The notes under the pieces: generated by a model
Told to the model about the DNA's origin: nothing
Databases searched by the model: none
Seen by the model: only the letters and a program-made list of their open reading frames with translations
Assembly (NCBI RefSeq): GCF_910594005.1
Contig: NC_057847.1
Coordinates: 52,652,001 to 52,716,000, forward strand
Direction: 5' to 3'
DNA length: 64,000 bases
Source: Cervus elaphus
Lineage: Eukaryota; Chordata; Mammalia; Artiodactyla; Cervidae
Shown here: one piece after another, positions 21,351-34,372 of the stretch
Layout: the number at the start of each line of letters is the position of its first letter
Position numbering within the stretch: the first letter of the stretch is position 1
Translations under genes and position numbers: made by a program

Positions 21351-21819
21351 TTGCCAACAAAGGTCTGTCTAGTCAAGGCTATGGTTTTTCCAGTAGTCCT
21401 GTATGGATGTGAGAGTTGGATTATAAAGAAAGCTGAGCACCGAAGAATTGATGCTTTTAACTGTGGTGTTGGAGAAGACCCTTGAGAATCCCTTGGACTG
21501 CAAGGAGATCCAACCAGTCCATCCTAAAGGTGATCAGTCCTGGGTGTTCACTGGAAGGACTGATGCTGAAACTGAAACTCCAATACTTTGGCCACCTCAT
21601 GCGAAGAGTTGACTCATTGGAAAAGACTCTAATACTGCGAGGGATTGGGGGCAGGAGGAGAAGGGGATGACAGAGGATGAGATGGCTGGATGGCATCACC
21701 GACTCAATGGACATGGGTTTGGGTGGACTCCGGGAGTTGGTGATGGACAGGGAGGCCTGGCAGGCTGCGGTTCATGGGGTCGCAAAGAGTCCGACATGAC
21801 TGAGCAACTGAACTGAACT
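21351..21819 (+). mobile_element. BovB 3' fragment, 470 bp
   Basis: Plus-strand BovB 3' end from ttgccaacaaaggtctgtct to the gcaactgaactgaact tail at 21819. It encodes the C-terminal region seen in other copies (cysteine-tryptophan block, then GGRRRRG). 5'-truncated. No clear target-site duplication found. Confidence 0.9.
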
Positions 21820-21965
21820 CTGAATATGGTTTTGATTTAGCAAAAGTGGTCATCAATTTATTGGAGAGAAAATCAGTTTAATTTCTTTTTGTCTATTTCC
21901 TGAAGAACAAGCAACAAGTGCAGACTCATCCCTCTATAAATCTAGTATTTACACGTATAGCCATG

Positions 21966-22226
21966 CTGTTGCTGCTGCTAAGTTGCTCAGTCGTGTCCGA
22001 CTCTGTGTGACCCCATAGACAGCAGCCCACCAAGCTCCCCCATCCCTGGGATTCTCTAGGCAAGAACACTGGAGTGGGTTGCCATTTCCTTCTCCAATGC
22101 ATGAAAGTGAAAAGTGAAAGTGAAGTTGCTCAGTCGTGTCTTACTCTTAACGACCCCATGGACTGCAGCCTACCAGGCTCCTCCGTCCATGGGATTTTCC
22201 AGGCAAGAGTACTGGAGTGGGGTGCC
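21966..22226 (-). mobile_element. BOVA2 SINE, complete dimer with TSD
   Basis: Reverse-complement Bov-A dimer: ctgttgctgctgctaagttg (AGC tail reversed), the first Bov-A unit, the connector gcatgaaagtgaaaagtgaa, and the second unit ending ggagtggggtgcc. It is flanked by atagccatg (21957-21965) and atagctatg (22227-22235), a 9-bp target-site duplication with one mismatch. Confidence 0.95.
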
Positions 22227-22235
22227 ATAGCTATG

Positions 22236-23236
22236 TTCAAAAACATACATAAAATTTTTAAATTAAATCTTGTATAGTATTGCATATATTACCAATTTTC
22301 TAAACTTTTACAGAACCAAGTAAGCCCTCCTTGGTTCTACTCAGATTAGATACTATTTCTAAAACTAAAAATGTCAGAACTAGTGGCCTCCATATGAAAT
22401 CTCTTCTTTTGACCTCATTCAAGTTTGTCAAGCAGAGTCAAGCATAGTCTTCCCAAATTACCTGGAAAAACTCTGTTCATCAAAAAGGCTTCTGGTTATA
22501 CTAGATACTAATGATCCCAACTACTTTTCATTAATAAAATACATAAAAAACAACCATAAAGGATCCATGATTATAAAGACATTCCTTTTGCTAATATCCA
22601 GATATCTAGTTTTTAATCCTTGTAAAGTGCAACCTTTTAAAAAGTGAGTTGCCTTACCACATTTCAAAAACACATAAGATTTTTTTTATGTGACTGTTAA
22701 AACCTGTGATTTCTCAGATGAGTCCATGTTTACCAGCAGGACTCCCCCAGGAAGGCCAGCTGAACATCCCTTGTACTTTCCCTTCACTGTGGTCAGTGAA
22801 TCAGCAAGTGTTATAGGAGTTCAGAGTGAAATGCCAGGTGCTATTTCAACAGTCCTTCTTTCACAACATCTAGGGTGGGGTCATTCTGTCAGGCTCTGAT
22901 AAGGTTACTGGAACTCATTTCCTAGGGTGGCCACGTTGACATCCTCTGCTCTCATGGTCTCTGAATGCAGAAGGTAGTCACAGAGACCTGGTTCCCTTTT
23001 TTGGGCAAAAGGCTACTCAACCACAAGTTGCTTATTAAACTCTGTCTGGAAAATATTATTCACTGAAATTATGTCTCACTAGCATAAAGTTTAATTCTGT
23101 AATTAACCAAACCATCTGTCATTGCAAGGCTCTTTGAAGGCCATCCAAATGAAGAACTTTTAACTTGTACAACCTCTTGCATAGTGAGAGGTGCTTTTCG
23201 TAATGAGTTCCTATGAGAAGGATATGGTGCTGTGTG
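22236..23236. other. Unique sequence, more GC-rich at 22690-23000
   Basis: No repeat recognised. The 22690-23000 part is less AT-rich than its surroundings and holds a 69-codon frame (22690-22899) with no domain. I cannot support an exon there. Confidence 0.45.
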
Positions 23237-23382
23237 TGCTATGCTTAGTCGCTCAGTCGTGTTTGACTCTGAATACATTGGACTGTAGTCCACTAGGCTC
23301 CTCTGTCCATGGGCTTTTTCAGGCCAGAATACTGGAGTGCTTGCCATTTCTCTCTCCAGGGATCTTCCCTGGCCCAGGGAAA
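23237..23382 (-). mobile_element. Bov-tA SINE, partial
   Basis: Reverse Bov-A unit (cttagtcgctcagtcgtgtt ... ccagaatactggagtgc) followed by only the start of the tRNA-like head (ccctggcccaggga). 5'-truncated and diverged. Confidence 0.85.
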
Positions 23383-25833
23383 GAATGGTATGGATTTTAA
23401 ATGATGGCTACAAATAAACTGTCAACTTCCTTCTCCCTTTGATAGCTTACCTGACTCAGAACAAACTAATATCCTAAAGAAAATACCCTCCACCTTTCAG
23501 TAAATTATTGCTCTTTACAAAAATTGCTTAGTTTTTTATGTTATAAAACTCATCTGCATGTTGTTGCACCTAAAGTTTGTCCATATGTATTTTCACTGTG
23601 TAAGAGTAACAGAAATATTTCCTTGAAAACTTGGGGATAATTACTAAGTAAAGAACAATTAGTATTAATCAGTTATGTAATTTATTCTTCCTTTGAGGTT
23701 CCAAGGTTTTCTGTCTTGATATTTAGAAAAAATGCAAATGCAGGGACATCAAGGAATCAGATAGCTTGAAGGGATAAAACATTATCAGTTGGGCATGTCT
23801 TGAATAAGGTTTGAATTGGGTTTGGATCTTTAATGACTATTAGGTCACATATCTGGACATGGTGCCATCCAAACTCTGAAACAAAAACCCAGACTGAATC
23901 TTAAAGATAATTTTTAACTTTGGTGGTTTTATTTTTGGATGACATTAAAGAAGAAACTTAGAATTTTTAAAAATTGCATTGTACATCTATAACTTTATAA
24001 TAACAACATATCTACCTAAAAAGGTAAAGTCACACAGATACAGAATTATTCTGAGTCAGTACACAACTCTTTCCACATCTTAGAAGTTTATAACATTAAA
24101 TTTTGATACTACCTTGTCCATAGGAAGGAAGGAAGGAAAGAAGAAAGGAGGGTGGAAAGGAGAGAGAAACGGATAAAATATATTGTTTTATTGAATAGAT
24201 GCCGGAAAAGTAATGGTAATCTACACTTACTGACTATTAGGCTTTTCTACAAGACTTTGGTCCAACTGATATTTAAAGTTTTAATTAATACCTGAATATA
24301 TGCTTTCATTGACAAGTAGAAGATATGGTCTTAGATTACCTATAGCATCTTAAACTTAATATTTAATGCTACTTGTGTAGATTCCTTATTAAAATGATTA
24401 GAATGGACAGAGTATGCAGTTGTAGGTCCTAAAAAAAATTGGTTTGCATGGGTTAACTATTTTGCAATGAGATCAGTCTAGTTCTGCCACCTGCATTCCA
24501 AATGATTGGTCCCAAGAGAGTGATGATGTCATTATGCCAACACCATCACATCTCAGTGTTTTTATACTGAGTCAGCCAAATGTGGTCCCATATTGGTCTG
24601 GTTTCTATTCTTCTGGCTCAAATCCATATAGTCTGGAAATGGTATTCTTTTTTAAATGATTAATGCCTCCTTTTATAATTATTTTACTTATCAGTTACTC
24701 TCTGAGAATGTTACCTGGATATTCGTTGAAAATTATATGACTTCAAGTGAATCAATTAGGTTTAATCTTCCTAAAGTATCACAGCTAAAATCTCACTTAT
24801 AACTTTTTCAGTATATAATCTACATGTGAACTTTATTTGTATAGTTAATCTGTTGCCAGAAAATAACTGCCAGTAAAGGCAGAGAGAGAAAAAAAAGACA
24901 ATAATTATTTCTAAATTTCAACCTATTTTAACCAATGGAAGAAAACGAAAATCAAACTAGTTAATTCCAGATTGTGAAGATATGTACCATGAGTATTTCA
25001 CAAAGCCCACTGAAGACAAATGCAGGAAAGAGCCCACCACGATTAAAATAATTTAAGGGACTTTTAAATTTTTAATTATATACCCATATTAATTTTTATT
25101 AGAACGTAACTGTTGAAAAACTGCTAAATGCATTTTTCATGCCATAGTTTTAGTCTTAAAAGTTTTTACTGGAAATCTATTTGCCTTTTTGAAGTATATC
25201 TGTAATGGTACTCCTTAGGTTTGGAACTTAAATTTAAGTGACAAATAAAGATCTTATGAACCTGAGCTAAACTGCCAAACAGTTAAGCTTTGAAGATCAC
25301 TAGATGATTTTCTTAAAATAACAAAGAAACAAAAAGACAGGAGACAATCCCACTCAGTACTAAAACTTATACACACATAGCCTATATTAAAGTAAAAGCA
25401 GTTATTTAACATCTTAAAGTTACCTATTTGACTTCCCTTAATAATAATTAAAATAAAAAGTAGCAATCAATACTAATGAAGAAATTTTCTGTTTATCATC
25501 GGTTATTTAGGAGAATTATTTTAAAGAAAAAATCTTCCCCAACTTCCTTCTGCCCTATCAGAATGAATACTTAGTTAAAAAATGAGAGAAAGTAGTAATC
25601 CATTATGACCTTAGATCAATTATCCTTAGACAGGGATCTGTTATAAGAAAAAAAAAAAAAATCCACATCTTTTAAATGCTTCTTACTCTTACTATACAAA
25701 ATTGCAAAATTGTCCAGATAAAACAATTATTCCCTTATCTTCTAAACTATGTTTTTAAATCCTGTAAATAAAGTCACTAATGTGATAAAGGGTAAAGAAA
25801 CTACTCATTTGCACTGGAGTAAATACATCTATC
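23383..25833. other. AT-rich unique sequence with a GGAA-type tract
   Basis: About 2.45 kb with no recognisable gene or retroelement. A purine tract of GGAA/GAAA units lies at 24122-24170. A 14-A run is near 25651. Confidence 0.5.
24122..24170 (+). repeat. Purine microsatellite (GGAA-like)
   Basis: Imperfect GGAA/AAGG units, all purine for nearly 50 bases. Such tracts vary in length and can form triplexes. No function inferred. Confidence 0.8.
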
Positions 25834-27598
25834 AGTTCAGTTCAGTTCAGTCACTCAGTCATGTCCGACTCTTTGTGACCACATGAACTGCAGCACACCA
25901 GGCCTCCCTGTCCAACACCAACTCCTGGAGTTTACCCAAATTCATGTCCATTGAGTTGGTGAGCCATCCAACCATCTCATCCTCTGTTGTCCCTTTCTCC
26001 TCCCGCCCTTAACCTTTCCCAGCATCAGGGTCTTTTCAAATGTGTCAGGTCTTTGCATCAGGTGGCCAAAGTATTGGAGTTTCAGCTTCAACATTAGTCC
26101 TTCCAATGAACACTCAAGACTGATCTCCTTTAGGATGGACTGGTTGGATCTTCTTACAGTCGAAGGAACTCTCAAGAGTCTTCTCCAACACCACAGTTCA
26201 AAAGCATCAATTCTTCAGTGCTCAGCTTTCTTTATAGTCCGACTCTCACATCCATAGATGACCACTGGAAAAACCATAGCCTTGACTAGACGTACCTTTG
26301 TTGGCAAAGTAATGTCTCTGCTTTTTAATACTCTGTCTAGGTTGGTTATAATTTTTCCTTCAAGGAGCAAGCGTCTTTTAATTTAATGGCTGCAGTCACC
26401 ATCTGCAGTAATTTTGGAGCCAACTTTTTCACTCTCCTCTTTCATTTTCATCAAAAGTCTTTTTAGTTCTTCTTTGCTTTCTGCCATAAGGGTGGTGTCA
26501 TCTGCATATCTGAGGTTATTGATATTTCTCCCGGCAATCTTGATTCTAGCTTGTGCTTCATCCTGCCCAGCATTTCTCATGATGTACTTACTCTGCATAT
26601 AAGTTAGATAATCATGGTGACAATATACAGCCTTGACATACTCCTTTTCCTATTTGCCACCAGTCTGTCATTCCATGTCCAGTTCTAACTGTTGCTTCCT
26701 GACCTGCATACAGGTTTCTCAAGAGGCAGGTCAAGTGGTCTGGTATTCCCATCTCTTTCAGAATTTTCCACTGTTTATTGTGATCCACAGAGTCAAAGGC
26801 TTTGGCATAGTCTATAAAGCAGAAATAGATGTTTCTCTGGAACTCTTGCTTTTTCGATGATCCAGCAGATGTTGGCAATTTGATCTCTGGTTCTGCTGCC
26901 TTTTCTAAAACCAGCTTGAACATCTGGAAGTTCACGGTTCACATATTGCTGAAGCCTTGCTTGGAGAAATTTGAGCATTACTTTACTAGTGTGTGAGATG
27001 AGTGCAATTGTTCAGTAGTTTGAGCATTCTTTGGCATTGCCTTTCTTTGGAATTGGAATGAAAACTGACCTTTTCCAGTCCTGTGGCCACTGCTGAGTTT
27101 TCCAAATGTGCTGACATATTGAGTGCAGCACTTTCACAGCATCATCTTTTAGGATTTGAAATAGCTCAACTGGAATCTATCACCTTCACCAGCTTTGTTC
27201 GTAGTGATGCTTCCTAAGGCCCACTTGACTTCACAATCTAGGATGTCTGACTCTGGGTGAGTGATTACACCATCATGATTGTCTGGGTTGTGATCTTTTT
27301 TGCATAGTTCTTCTGTGTATTCTTGCCACCTCTTCTTAATATCTTCTGCTTCTATTAGGTCCATACCATTTCTGTCCGTTATTGTGCCCATCTTTGCATG
27401 CAATGTTCCCTTGATATGTCTAATTTTGTTGAAGAGATCTCTAGTCTTTCCCATTCTATTGTTTTCCTCTATTTCTTTTCATTGATCACTGAGGAAGGCG
27501 TGCTTATCTCTCCTTGCTATTCTTTGGAACACTGTATTCAAATGGGTATATTTTTCATTTTCTCCTTTCTTTTCACTTCTCTTCATTTTTTGTAAGCA
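25834..27598 (-). mobile_element. BovB LINE, 1.77 kb
   Basis: Minus-strand BovB. 3' terminus is cagttcagttcagttcagtc at 25834. It continues through the C-terminal region, reverse transcriptase and the linker to about 27598, where it is 5'-truncated. Around 26385-26425 a segment has been deleted. No target-site duplication recognised. Confidence 0.9.
26383..27454 (-). pseudogene. BovB reverse transcriptase remnant
   Basis: Frames 27149-27454, 26793-26978, 26612-26935 and 26383-26598 together span the reverse transcriptase. GFRKGSRTRDQIANICWIIE is followed by IYFCFIDYAKAFDSVDHNKQ (motif A) and GKGVCQGCILSP. NNLRYADDTTLMAESKEEL has an intact YADD box. Frameshifts separate the pieces, so no protein can be made. 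Confidence 0.85.
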
Positions 27599-28682
27599 AA
27601 GACAGTGAATTACACAGAGAAAACAATTTTACTATTCAAATATATCTGTATTCATTATTGAGTTACATATGCCATAATTATCACTAGTCCTTATGTTTAC
27701 AAAACTGGTACAGATTGGGGAGGTTATATGTTGTTGAGTCATCTACTTTTGGGAATTTACCAGTGATGAGTTACTGCATTTCAACCCCCTTGCTCTACCT
27801 CCACACATATTTTCAAGCAGTTATAATCAGAACAAAAATAAATAAATATTATAGAGTTATGGGCTCCTTCAAGATTCAAATATCAGTAACCACCAAGTTG
27901 CAAAATAGCGTATTATTTTTCTTAATGATTTTCAATTCATCTGATTTCCAGAATTATAATATTCTCTCAAAAATGGATAGAAGGTAAGTCAAATTATGTT
28001 TACCAATATTTTCCAGATTATTCAAATCAATTATGAATGATTCCTTTCAAAAACCACCAATGGGTTTATTGTTGATTACACTGAGAAGAAAGATATTTTC
28101 ATATTGGGCTTCTAGGATATTGGCTTTCATACAAGTTATCAACAGCAAAATGACTGTCTCAGGATTTTAATATCCTATTATTTTTGCCACTGGTTAATTT
28201 CTGCAAGATACTCTTAAGGAATTGCTTAATGCTCAATTATTTTTGCTTAATTTTGAAAAACTTATCTTAACAGAATGCAAAACATGAGCTTTTGCTTTTA
28301 GTTTTAAAAATAAAAAACAATAGAAATGAAATTAATAATTTAATATTTAATCAGAGATAAATAGTAAATATTCAACCATTCTTGGATAATAAACAATTTA
28401 GTTTTAAAGTTGAGAAAAGTTGTCATAATTAAAATAATTGTGAGAATTAAAATGGTTAATTTTCTGTTTGTTGTAGATAGTTCATCTTCAACTGCTTTGG
28501 AAGTGTTTTTGAAAACATGCTCTCAGAATTCTTAAAAGTTACACATTTTGTTCGGATACATTTGTTTTTGAAGCCTTCCTTACTGGAAAAGAGGCTGAAG
28601 GGAGATTATTTTATGCAGACCAGTTGTGGGGGTCTTTTCCCCCAAAGAATTATTCTGACGATTTTAAATCATCTACTTTGTT
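27599..28682. other. AT-rich unique sequence
   Basis: About 1.1 kb. No repeat recognised. A 90-codon frame at 27715-27987 has no domain and no coding bias that I can see. Confidence 0.5.
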
Positions 28683-28860
28683 GTTGTTCAGTCACTAAGT
28701 CATTTCCAACTTTGTGACCCCATGGACTGCAGCATGCCAAGCTTGGCTGGTCTTCACTACTTTCCAGAGTTTACTCAAATTCATGTCCATTGAGTCGGTG
28801 CTGCCATCCAGCCATCTCATCCTCTGTTGCCCCCTTTTTCTCCTGCCCTCAATCTTTCCC
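28683..28860 (-). mobile_element. BovB 3' end, left part
   Basis: Reverse BovB 3' terminus (gttgttcagtcactaagtca) to aatctttccc at 28860, where a BOVA2 interrupts it. It continues at 29119. Confidence 0.9.
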
Positions 28861-29118
28861 GCTCCAGTACTCTTGCCTGGAAAGTCCCATGGAAGGAGGA
28901 GCCTGGTAGGCTGCAGTCCATGGGGTCGCTGAGAGTCAGACACGACTGAGTGGCTTCACTTTCACTTTTCACTTTCATGCATTGGGGAAGGAAATGGCAA
29001 CCCACTCCAGTGTTCTTGCCTGGAGAATCCCAGGGACGGGGGAGCCTGGTGGGCTGCTCTCTACGGGGTTGTACAGAGTCGGACACGACTGAAGCGACTT
29101 AGCAGCAGCAGCAGCAGC
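28861..29118 (+). mobile_element. BOVA2 SINE nested in BovB, with TSD
   Basis: Plus-strand BOVA2: a slightly 5'-truncated first unit (gctccagtactcttgcctgg), the connector cactttcacttttcactttc, a second unit, and a tail of AGC repeats (29101-29118). The 10-bp aatctttccc is duplicated on both sides (28851-28860 and 29119-29128) and belongs to the BovB target. This is a textbook nested insertion and dates the SINE after the BovB. Confidence 0.95.
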
Positions 29119-29515
29119 AATCTTTCCCAGCATTAGGGCCTTTCCAATGAGTCAGTGCTTCACATCAGGTGCCACAGTATTAAAACTTCAGCTTCAGCAC
29201 CGACCCTTCAAATGATTATTCAGGGTTGATTTCCTTTAGGACTGACTGACTTGATTTCCTTGCAGTCCAAGGGACTATCAAGAGTCTTCTCCAGCACCAC
29301 AATTTAAAAGCATTAGTTTGACGGTCAGCCTTTATGATCTAACTCTCACATCCATACATGACTCCTGGAAAAAAACATTGTTTTGACCATACAGACCTTT
29401 GCCAGCAAAGTGATGTCTGTTTTTTAATGTGCTGTCTAGGTTTGTCATAGCTTTCCTTCCAAGGAGCATGCATCTTTTAATATCATGCTTGTAAGTCACC
29501 ATCCACAGTGACATA
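29119..29515 (-). mobile_element. BovB 3' region, right part
   Basis: Resumes BovB after the nested SINE (cagcattagggcctttccaa) and runs to gtcaccatccacagtgac, where it is 5'-truncated. Diverged relative to the SINE within it. Confidence 0.9.
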
Positions 29516-32500
29516 TATACAGGATATACTGAATAGGGCTAAATTTGTTCTTTCCATCTGATGTTTTGGTGTCACATAGACTGAACCATCATAGTTTGCA
29601 TATTAGTAAAAAAGTCAGTGTAGTAAAATAAAGTATGTGGAGTGAGCCTTGTTCTCTCTTGAGAGTTTTCAACTTTTGTTTTTTGATATCCTGTAGCCAG
29701 GACTTTGAAATGTTGAACAATCTATCTTATTTTATGAACCTGGGTCATTTGCATTGATGATGTTTAATTATAGACTCCATCCCAAAAACAGTACTTCGTA
29801 TTTCACCAGGTAGATTACTCTGTTGACGCTTTGCTGTCAGCATCTGTCACTATGAGAAGCAATATGCGTTACTTCAGTCACATACTATACACACTGTAGT
29901 CAACTAAAATCGCAGTTTACTCATCAACTAAATGGGTCATACTTAATTCCATTGGGACCTATGAGTAGGAAATATAGTAGCTTAATATATTCTTCCCATA
30001 AAATAGGCAGAAATAGATATAGAACAAGCAAATGTATATGTTAATTCTATTATTTCTCTCATTTCTCTTATACTAGCAACTCATAAACAAAGTAGCTGAG
30101 AAGTAGAATCCTAATTTGACTGCATAAATCAAGGTTGGTTTGCACTCAGGTGGTAAATTCTAATTCTAACAACTCCACCCGGTTTGCAAATATGGCTAAG
30201 AAACTTCTTTTTTTTCTACTTGTTCTGTTCTGTTCTTTCCATCCTCCCCCCATACCACCTTCCCCAAATTAACACCTCCTACCCCCAACCCCAAACATTC
30301 TGGCTCCTCTTGATAGCTTATAAACCCTGTATCAAACACCTGTGTGTGTAATTTGTTCCAACAGAAAACACGATTTCTCTTCAGAAGCAAATAAAGCATA
30401 TGGCATTTGATTCTCTAAGCACACTCTCAAATATTTTAAGCAACTTCTTGATTTTCATAATTCCGGCTCTGAAGTGCTTCCTTTTTTTTTTTTACCTCAA
30501 TTTCAGAATTACTAGGTATCATATGATCATTGTAAAGCTGTGCATTTTGCAAATCAACCTCAATTATTATTAGCCTTTGCTTTTTCAGCAGGAGAAATAA
30601 ATTCCCCACAGTGGCCATTCATTTGCCTCTCAGCATGATCTCGTCCCTAAAGAAACTTGAATCTGAATCGACTTCCTCTTTTCTGGTTGGAAAACAAACG
30701 TTTGGTTTGGGGCAAGCGTGTATGTGAGTTTTACATACACACACACACACACATACTCATACAGGTAATAGCTTGTCCCCAGCATCACCTTATCCTTTAG
30801 AGCAACTGCATATTCCCAGGAAAGGGACTTGTTTCATAGGAAAGCAAAGCCCTGGGATCAGTAGGTAAGCAATTTGGAGAACTTAAAAAATGCAAGTACT
30901 CCCTGTAACTTGCTGCACTCTGCCCTCATTCCTTCCCTCAAGCTAGAAAGACTTGGGGGAATGTTGCCAACCCATTAGCATTTCCAGAATTGAACATACT
31001 TTCTTGGAAATGTTGTCTTCCCAAGATAGTACTATTGGAATGGTAACAAGAAAAATTGAGCCCAACTTTACTGGCTTTTTCCAGGGTTGTGGGGAAGAGG
31101 GTAGTTTCATAGATCAGCTTTGGAGTCACCTATGGCAAAAGTCTGAAAGGTTAAACATCTGTAGTTTATGATTTATTTTTCTCTTCTCGACTTTCTTCTG
31201 CCAAGAAGTCTTTGTGCAGGGACTGGTGAAAGCATGAAGACAATGCTTACATCTTTCAAGTCACAGTAATCGGAAGGCCTCCTCTTTTTCAGAATATTTC
31301 AAGGGTTATTTCTCCTTCATTATGTCACCTCAGAGGACTAAGGTGATTATGACACTTAACCGTAAAGAAGGAAAGAAAACATAAGAGAGAAGAGTATAAG
31401 AACATGGCATTTAATTGAAAGTGCAGAAGCCAATCATATAAGCGATTAACAAAAAGACTTCCTTGTCAGGAAAAAAGAAAGATTATACACATCAATAAAA
31501 TAATTAATAAATGGCTTATAAAATATCTTTTGTTTTTCTTTCATTAGCAACTTTCACTATTATAACTATTAGTGGAGCTTGCCTTAAATAAGCCATCCTA
31601 AAGGTAAGTACTATATGATCAATCTATGTTTAGATTGATCCTGTAGAGGAGCATGATTACAGAATATATACACGTGTACCACAGTAAGTTGTCTTATTTT
31701 TTATGTAAAATACAGTATAATTATATTTCTCATTTATAATAGATAATACAGTGCAAATAGTGTCCCTCTGGAATTGTGCAGTGTGGTGGCTCCCAAACTT
31801 TCATTTATTATTTTTGTGGTCACTTCTGACATACTAGTTCAACTATTCAATCATTTATATATAATTTGGGGTGAGGAAAGCATTTCATTTCAAAATCCCC
31901 CTCAGTTAAAGAAAGTTAAAGAATGTCAAGCGTATGAGGAGTATTAGATTCTAATACACTTATTAGCAATATTTTTTCCACAGTATAGAGATATAGGATG
32001 ATTACTGTGTCTCCTCGTATCTTTTTATGATCTTCTAGAATCATTCAACATGATTTTGTGCCACACGTCTATGAGTACCACCTAATCTACTCAAATCTAG
32101 TTTAAGTCAAGTGCAAGGAGGGCTGCTGCCCTACGTTCTTAACCCAGAATTTTCAGTGTCACATTTAATTTTGGTTCTGTATCTCTTTCCTACTGCATTT
32201 CTAACTAAGGACTGTTTGAATATACTATTGTTTCTATTTGTAAATGTCTGATAGCGGTTACACTAATTCAAATTGATCAGCAGCCATTTATATTCTTTGT
32301 GAACCCATAGTAGAAGATGATGTAGCAAATCATTTAAAGAGCTTTCCTTATGTTTTCTGATATAATCATGACATGATGTAAAACACCATGGGACAGGTCA
32401 TATTGCTTTGGTGTCATTACACCTTTTATCCATAATCTGAAACCTCTTTTGTCAGTTAGCTAATGAGCTGATGTCTCCAAGGATTCTCTGCTAGGCAATG

Positions 32501-33506
32501 GTGGAATTCACAGTTCGGATGGGAGTTGACATACCCATTTCTCCATCTAGAAAACATTCCTACATATCTGTTTTGCTCTTCCTCATTAGTTTGTTGAGAT
32601 TCTGCAGCTTATTTACCCAAGAAACTATTAAATAAATGCAGTAGCAAAAAGCACCTTTAACGTGATGCAAATAAATAGAAGACAGAAAACAACACTTCCA
32701 ATTGGGCTTGGAAAGGTCATTTAAAGTTGAAGACATTTGCTATTTCTTAAGTTGTATTTTGGTAAGTTCATAGATACAGCTAAAATGACTCAAGTTTCAA
32801 CCAAAACTATTTTTACAGGCTACCTTCCTTCTAGGTAGTACTCATTTCCAAAATCTTATCTTGGTTACTCTAGTCAATAGTGTGACTGGAAATGACTCAG
32901 TAATAGCCACTGATGCAGTTTTATTCTCGGAATTATGTTTAATAAAGCAAGAAATATACATGGCAAAATACTTCATGAGCGGAAGTTGTTATCTTTATAT
33001 CAAACAGAGGTCTAGACATAAACACACAGATTCATGGATCCAGTGGTAGATTTGCTGAGATTGAGGGCATGTTCTATATTGCAGCATTTTGAATGCATTC
33101 TTCTAAATTCTTCATTAAATACTAAAGAAAATTTGCAACTAGAGTGAGAAACACACCAGAAATCTGACTCAGGAGGGTCAAGAACTTGAAACAACCAATC
33201 ACCAGCAACAGAAGCAAAAATGTTAGAAATCTCAAGAAAAATGGTTTCCCTTAAGAGATCATGCTATAATCCTACATGCCATATTTGCAGACAACTTTCA
33301 TCAGAAAAATTTCTTCTTAATGACTTTAAAGCTACTGACTCAACTTGGTATGTGACTTAAATGCATGATAATTTCTTTAGAGACTTTTTTTTTTTTCCCC
33401 TATGCTGAGTTTTTGGTCATAACGAACGTGGTAACTTTAGCATTCAGTGTAATAATGAGAAGATCCAAAGAAAGGATATGCCCTTTATAGCATACTACAG
33501 TGTCTA
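29516..33506. other. 4-kb interval with no recognised repeat
   Basis: Nearly 4 kb largely free of ruminant repeats. A C/T-rich strand is at 30204-30300 and a short (AC)n at 30735-30753. Opposing small frames at 30938-31171 (63 and 72 codons) lie in a less AT-rich patch but show no domain. I cannot support an exon. Confidence 0.5.
30735..30753 (+). repeat. Short AC microsatellite
   Basis: About nine AC units within a gtttacatacacac context. Near-perfect. Confidence 0.8.
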
Positions 33507-33656
33507 TCAGTTCAGTTGAGTTCAGTTCAGTCGCTCAGTCGTGTCTATAGCCTACTGTAATTATTCTATGAACAGCCTCTTGGTTGTATGGTGTGTTTCT
33601 TTTCTTCTGCAGTATCAGGTGGGTTCGTTACCACTAGCGTCAGCTGGGAAGCCCCT
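33507..33656 (-). mobile_element. Composite Bov-tA-like SINE remnant
   Basis: Left 39 bp is a reverse BovB/Bov-A tail (cagttcagtcgctcagtcgt). Right 45-50 bp (33604-33656) resembles a reverse tRNA-like head (atcaggtgggttcgttacca ... ctgggaagcccc). The middle 58 bp is not SINE-like. Either a strongly diverged or internally replaced Bov-tA, or two unrelated scraps. Confidence 0.5.
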
Positions 33657-33689
33657 AATAACATATATTATCAGGTTTATTTAAAAAGT

Positions 33690-33900
33690 ATTTTAGAAAT
33701 GTTTATTGAATGTTTACTATATTTAATACTATATTTTAATCATATTCATACACATTGTTAGACTTCAGAATACAGCAAAGAGGACACAACGTTTACAAGG
33801 GTGTAGAAACTAAACCTTCAAAGTCACACACAGCTAGAAAATTACACAACTAGAATTTAAACTCAATTGGTTCAGACTGTTAGGCCAGTGTTCTCTCATC
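33690..33900 (-). mobile_element. MIR SINE, diverged
   Basis: The run cacacacagctagaaaatta and atttaaactcaattggttca fits the reverse MIR core and 5' part. Preceded by attgaatgtttactatattt, fitting the reverse MIR 3' end. Old and diverged. Confidence 0.55.
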
Positions 33901-33989
33901 ACATAAAAAGTAATGAAAATCACAGGATTATTTTAAGACACAGGCCGATTTGGCTTCTAAAGTTTTAAAGCTTATAAATTATTCTTTTA

Positions 33990-34372
33990 AAGGTATCTCT
34001 TCCTCAAATTTTTATGTTGAAACTCTAACCCTCAAGGTTTATGACCCTGGGGACAGGGGTTTTAGGAGATATTAATAATTAGGGGATGAGGTTATCAGAG
34101 TGAGGCCCTCATAATGGGATTAGTGCCCTAATAAGAAGAGACACCAGAGAGCTTTCTCTCTGTCCCAGTGTGCCCACAAACAAAAGATCATATGAGCAAA
34201 CAGGGAGATGGCGGCTGCCTACAAACCAGAAGAGAACTCAGAATAAAATCTACTTTGCTGACACCTTGATCTTAGACTTCTCAGCTTTGAGAACTGGGAG
34301 AAATCCGTTTCTGCTGTTTTAGCCATCTAGTCTATGGTATTCTACTGTTATAACCTGAGCTAAGACACAATC
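33990..34372 (+). mobile_element. MaLR-like solo LTR (non-coding)
   Basis: Clear order of MaLR LTR blocks: ttatgttgaaactctaaccc, tgaggccctcataatgggat, gacaccagagagcttt, caccttgatcttagacttct, gagaactgggagaaat and gtctatggtattctactgtt. No internal retroviral sequence. More readily recognised than the LTR at 3781. Confidence 0.8.

Noticed and set aside
29101..29118. AGC trinucleotide array as a repeat-expansion locus
   Set aside because: It is the normal tail of a BOVA2 SINE; the same tail occurs at 21966, 38641 and 38972.
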